From the NCBI RefSeq assembly GCF_900110185.1, contig NZ_FOCT01000003.1:1-64000 (forward strand): DNA of 64,000 nt, read 5' to 3'. Below, one piece after another: positions 61,203 through 64,000 of the stretch (position 1 is the first letter of the stretch; each line of letters opens with the position of its first letter). The notes under the pieces are model-generated. The model was not told where the DNA came from and searched no databases. It saw only the letters and a list, made by a program, of their open reading frames with translations. This DNA is from Nitrosospira multiformis. GTDB lineage: Bacteria; Pseudomonadota; Gammaproteobacteria; Burkholderiales; Nitrosomonadaceae. Both the position numbers and the translations under genes were made by a program.

Positions 61203-61622
61203 ATGGCTGGCTTGAGTAAAAACACGCCTGTTCCCGTTGAAATCAAGCTACACCGAAAATCACGACTGCTGGAAATCACTTTCAGTGATGGAAAGACGTT
61301 CCAGTACACCAGCGAGTTCCTGCGGGTGTATTCGCCATCGGCAGAAGTGCGAGGTCATGGTCCCGGCCAGGAAGTACTGCAGACCGGCAAGAAAGAGGTG
61401 AATATCAATCGTATCGATCCGGTAGGCAACTATGCGATTCAACTGACTTTTTCCGATCGCCATAATACCGGGCTTTATTCCTGGGATCTGCTCTACGAGT
61501 ATGGTCTGCACCAGGATGAAATGTGGCAGCGCTATCTGCGCCGAATGGAAGAAGCGGGAGCCAGTCGGGAACGGCTCAGGTATTTATCGGACTGGAACCG
61601 GGAATCAGCAGCAAAAAGCTGA
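61203..61622 (+). CDS. DUF971 (GBBH-like N-terminal) domain protein
   Basis: A 139-residue protein with the DUF971/GBBH-like_N fold (VEIKLHRKSRLLEITFSDGKTFQYTSEFLRVYSPSAEV). It precedes ubiE in many Betaproteobacteria, as here (57-base gap), suggesting a role near ubiquinone or iron-sulfur metabolism. The exact activity is unknown. ATG at 61203 follows GAGAAAGG. Confidence 0.88.
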   Translation: MAGLSKNTPVPVEIKLHRKSRLLEITFSDGKTFQYTSEFLRVYSPSAEVRGHGPGQEVLQTGKKEVNINRIDPVGNYAIQLTFSDRHNTGLYSWDLLYEYGLHQDEMWQRYLRRMEEAGASRERLRYLSDWNRESAAKS

Positions 61623-61678
61623 GGCTATCCGGAACCAGGCTTCTTCTCCCTCTACCCTTTATTTAAGTTTGAATATCG

Positions 61679-62413
61679 ATGACGAGAACTACCCATTTCG
61701 GCTTTAAGACCGTGTCGGAAACGGAGAAAGCACGCGAGGTGGCAGGTGTATTTGATTCTGTCGCAGAACGTTACAACCTGATGAATGACCTGATGTCAGG
61801 GGGCATGCATCGGCTGTGGAAGCGATTTGCTATCGAAACGAGCGGAGTCCGGACAGGTGATCGTGTACTGGATATTGCCGGGGGAACGGCGGATCTGAGC
61901 TCCCTCTTCCTTGAGCAGGTGGGGAGCAGGGGAGAGGTCTGGCTGACCGACATCAACAATTCCATGCTGACCATTGGTCGCGACCGCCTGCTGGATGAAG
62001 GTACTGCGGTGCCGGTTGCGCAATGCGACGCGGAAAAACTGCCATTCCCTACCAATTACTTCGACTGTGTAAGCGTTGCTTTTGGTCTGAGGAACATGAC
62101 GCACAAGGATGTTGCGCTGAAAGAAATGCTGCGCGTATTACGTCCCGGGGGCTGCGTTATCGTGCTCGAATTCTCCAGGATATGGAAACCTCTGCAATGG
62201 CTCTACGACCTCTACTCGTTCAAAGTACTTCCCGCAATGGGAAGTCTCGTTGCAAATGACCAGGACAGCTACCGATATCTTGCCGAATCCATCCGCGTGC
62301 ATCCCGGGCAGGAGGAGTTGAAGCAATTGATGCAGAAAGCCGGGTTCGAGCGCGTGGAATATTTCAATCTTGCTGCAAACGCCGTAGCATTGCACCGCGG
62401 ATATAAGTTTTAG
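61679..62413 (+). CDS. ubiE: Ubiquinone/menaquinone C-methyltransferase
   Basis: A 244-residue SAM-dependent methyltransferase. [25 protein letters not shown] and the SAM-binding [12 protein letters not shown] are diagnostic. Later motifs are [16 protein letters not shown] and the C-terminal ALHRGYKF. It methylates the quinone ring, here most likely for ubiquinone. It forms a short unit with the DUF971 gene. Confidence 0.96.
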   Translation: MTRTTHFGFKTVSETEKAREVAGVFDSVAERYNLMNDLMSGGMHRLWKRFAIETSGVRTGDRVLDIAGGTADLSSLFLEQVGSRGEVWLTDINNSMLTIGRDRLLDEGTAVPVAQCDAEKLPFPTNYFDCVSVAFGLRNMTHKDVALKEMLRVLRPGGCVIVLEFSRIWKPLQWLYDLYSFKVLPAMGSLVANDQDSYRYLAESIRVHPGQEELKQLMQKAGFERVEYFNLAANAVALHRGYKF

Positions 62414-62823
62414 GACCTGTTAGCATTTGTTTCGCGCTCGCGACGTATGTCTGCTATCGAACAGAAACCTTTCCGTAGCTGATAATATTGTTGCTTATTC
62501 CGTTTTCACAGGAGGATGGAAAAGAGGCAAAAGAAGTGGTAATCATTATAAATAAGAGCGGAGTGCTCTTCATTTTTCCCTGAATTTTCTCCTGATGCTT
62601 CCTTCTTCCTTTATTCGTAGCGAGGAGAGGAAGGTACTAAGCTTCTGAATTGGTGCGATAGGCACCCACTTTAAAAAAGCTTCGGGCAGGCGTTGCTGGA
62701 GGTGCTTGTATAGCAGGCAATGTTCCCCTTTTCCCATGGCTTCACACGGAAGTATAAGGAAGATCCGCTCATGTGCGTCGGCGAACTCGGAGTAGATTCG
62801 CGACCGATTTTTTTCGAGCCATC
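62414..62823. other. Spacer between ubiE and the fructokinase gene
   Basis: A 410-base gap with a terminator-like hairpin (62554-62577) in its first half. No gene is supported. The promoter of the sucrose-linked genes is expected in the second half. Confidence 0.45.
62554..62577 (+). terminator. Short terminator after ubiE
   Basis: AAGAGC (62554-62559) and GCTCTT (62565-62570) pair around a GGAGT loop, then CATTTTT. A small stem of six base pairs, but the T-run is in the right place. Confidence 0.45.
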
Positions 62824-63738
62824 ATGATGATCGAGGTTCGTCACTCAGTGCTTCTTTTTGGCGAAATACTGATAGACCGGTTCCCCGACCGGGACGTGCT
62901 CGGTGGCGCACCTCTTAATGTAGCCTGCCATTTGCGCGCTTTTGGCTGTGCGCCTATTCTCGTAAGTCGAATAGGCCAGGATGCGGAGGGGGCACGGCTG
63001 TTGCAGACGATGGAGAGTGCCGGATTGAGTACGCATGGCATACAGCTTGACTCGGTTTATCCTACAGGCGTGGTAGCGGTTCATCTGGGGGCGGAAGGGC
63101 ATCGATTCAATATTGTCCCTAACCAGGCTTACGATCATATTCATCCACGTCTGGCACGGATGGCAGCGCTTGCGGTGAATCCGAAAATGGTTTATTTCGG
63201 AACGTTGGCTCAGCGCGCCGACTCGCATCGCGCTCTGCGTCATATGCTGCGCGCAACCAGCGGCCAACGTTTTTTTGATGTCAATCTGCGCGATCCCTGG
63301 ATTTATGGCGAACGACTGCACTGGTCACTGCGGCATGCTGATATCGTTAAGGCGAACAACGATGAGCTGGATCGTATCGCTCAACTGATGAATATGGATG
63401 AGTCTGGTGCCGAGGCTCAGGCCAGAGCGCTGATTGAGCGATATCAGTTGCGCGGGATGCTCATTACTTGCGGCGGAGCCGGTGCCTGGTGGCTGGAGCG
63501 TGGGGGAGAAAAAATATCGATCGTGCCGGACAAGGCAGTGGATGTTGTCGACACGGTGGGAGCGGGTGACGCGTTCTCCGCAGTCTTCATGTTCGGCCTG
63601 TTGCGGGGATGGGATATGCCCGTCACCTTGATGCGGGCACAGCAATTTGCCAGTGCGGTTTGCGGAATACGGGGAGCCATTCCCGAACACGGCGATTTTT
63701 ACGAACCGTTCATCAGACAGTGGTCAGTGGACGGTTAG
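62824..63738 (+). CDS. PfkB-family carbohydrate kinase (fructokinase-like)
   Basis: A 304-residue ribokinase-type sugar kinase. The N-terminal LGGAPLNVACHL and the C-terminal DTVGAGDAFSA, with its catalytic aspartate, mark PfkB family members. The next gene, eight bases after the stop, is a sucrose-phosphate-synthase-type glycosyltransferase, so fructose is the probable substrate. Starts at ATG 62824 or 62827; the frame from 62773 adds a basic leader without homology. Confidence 0.88.
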   Translation: MMIEVRHSVLLFGEILIDRFPDRDVLGGAPLNVACHLRAFGCAPILVSRIGQDAEGARLLQTMESAGLSTHGIQLDSVYPTGVVAVHLGAEGHRFNIVPNQAYDHIHPRLARMAALAVNPKMVYFGTLAQRADSHRALRHMLRATSGQRFFDVNLRDPWIYGERLHWSLRHADIVKANNDELDRIAQLMNMDESGAEAQARALIERYQLRGMLITCGGAGAWWLERGGEKISIVPDKAVDVVDTVGAGDAFSAVFMFGLLRGWDMPVTLMRAQQFASAVCGIRGAIPEHGDFYEPFIRQWSVDG

Positions 63739-63745
63739 GAGACGG

Positions 63746-64000
63746 ATGAAAGAGTTATATGTACTGATGCTGAGCCTGCACGGCCTGATTCGGGGAAACG
63801 ACATGGAGTTGGGGTGCGATGCGGATACCGGCGGCCAAGTGCTGTATGTAGTGGAGTTGGCGCGAGCAATCGCGCGTCAGCCGCAGGTGGGCAAAGTGGA
63901 TCTGCTCACGCGAAGGATAGAAGATCCTTCGGTTTCCCCGGATTATGCCCGTCTTGAGGAAGCGCTGGGCAACAATGCGCGCATTATCCGCCTTCAGTGC
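63746..64000 (+). CDS. Sucrose-phosphate synthase-type glycosyltransferase, 5' part
   Basis: The first 85 residues (running off the window) begin MKELYVLMLSLHGLIRG and contain DADTGGQVLYVVELARA. This is the UDP-glucose-dependent glycosyltransferase N-terminus typical of sucrose-phosphate synthase; sucrose synthase is a less likely alternative. GGAG lies seven bases before the ATG. Directly coupled to the fructokinase-like gene, so sucrose synthesis or turnover is implied. Confidence 0.82.
   Translation, partial: MKELYVLMLSLHGLIRGNDMELGCDADTGGQVLYVVELARAIARQPQVGKVDLLTRRIEDPSVSPDYARLEEALGNNARIIRLQC

Overview
The window is a 64 kb stretch of chromosome from an ammonia-oxidising betaproteobacterium, most probably a Nitrosospira (Nitrosomonadaceae). 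The decisive evidence is an ammonia monooxygenase cluster at the left end: the 3' end of amoC, then complete amoA, amoB, two small amo-associated genes (amoE/orf4 and amoD/orf5) and copCD. AmoA is 274 residues and closely resembles Nitrosospira AmoA as I remember it. The genus is an inference from memory of these proteins, not from a search.

Layout. 1-6.8 kb: amo-cop cluster (+ strand). 7.1-12.1 kb: a minus-strand housekeeping run read as PHP phosphatase, YciO, M50 protease, trpS, scpA, scpB. 12.3-16.3 kb: cysG, a 1-Cys peroxiredoxin, mltF and tRNA-Ser(CGA). 16.4-19.5 kb: a decayed patch beside the tRNA, with a truncated integrase and a broken SDR-GH15 gene pair. 20-28 kb: an O-methyltransferase, a small lipoprotein, a membrane protein, recQ, an S9 peptidase and an ExbB-ExbD-TonB-like transport energiser. 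28.3-34 kb: a signalling block (PAS histidine kinase, single-domain response regulator, and a REC-REC-PAS-GAF-GGDEF-EAL protein). 34-41 kb: pbpG-like endopeptidase, lapA-like gene, an antiporter-like protein, a Sel1 lipoprotein, glnA, rhodanese, uppP. 41-48.9 kb: thiC with its TPP riboswitch, a PCMT-like methyltransferase, a TolC-like channel, a membrane-anchored MutS-like ATPase, hpnA. 48.9-54 kb: two c-type cytochromes and a copper-efflux operon (copA, copZ, csoR) with a palindromic operator. 54.5-57.2 kb: lysS and prfB, the latter with the +1 programmed frameshift. 57.5-64 kb: a six-cysteine micropeptide, fghA-frmA (glutathione-dependent formaldehyde oxidation), a glycine-rich membrane protein, a DUF971 protein, ubiE, and a fructokinase followed by the start of a sucrose-phosphate-synthase-type gene that runs off the window.

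How the parts fit. Copper is a recurring theme: AMO is a copper enzyme, copC/copD follow it, and a separate CsoR-type efflux operon lies 47 kb away. Formaldehyde oxidation, c-type cytochromes, sucrose metabolism and hopanoid-linked hpnA fit a chemolithoautotroph with extensive inner membranes. No CRISPR array or complete mobile element was seen. The least explained items are the cysteine-rich micropeptide at 57526, the CopD-cytochrome-redoxin fusion, the TM-containing MutS homologue and the TonB-like protein without an obvious TonB C-terminal domain.
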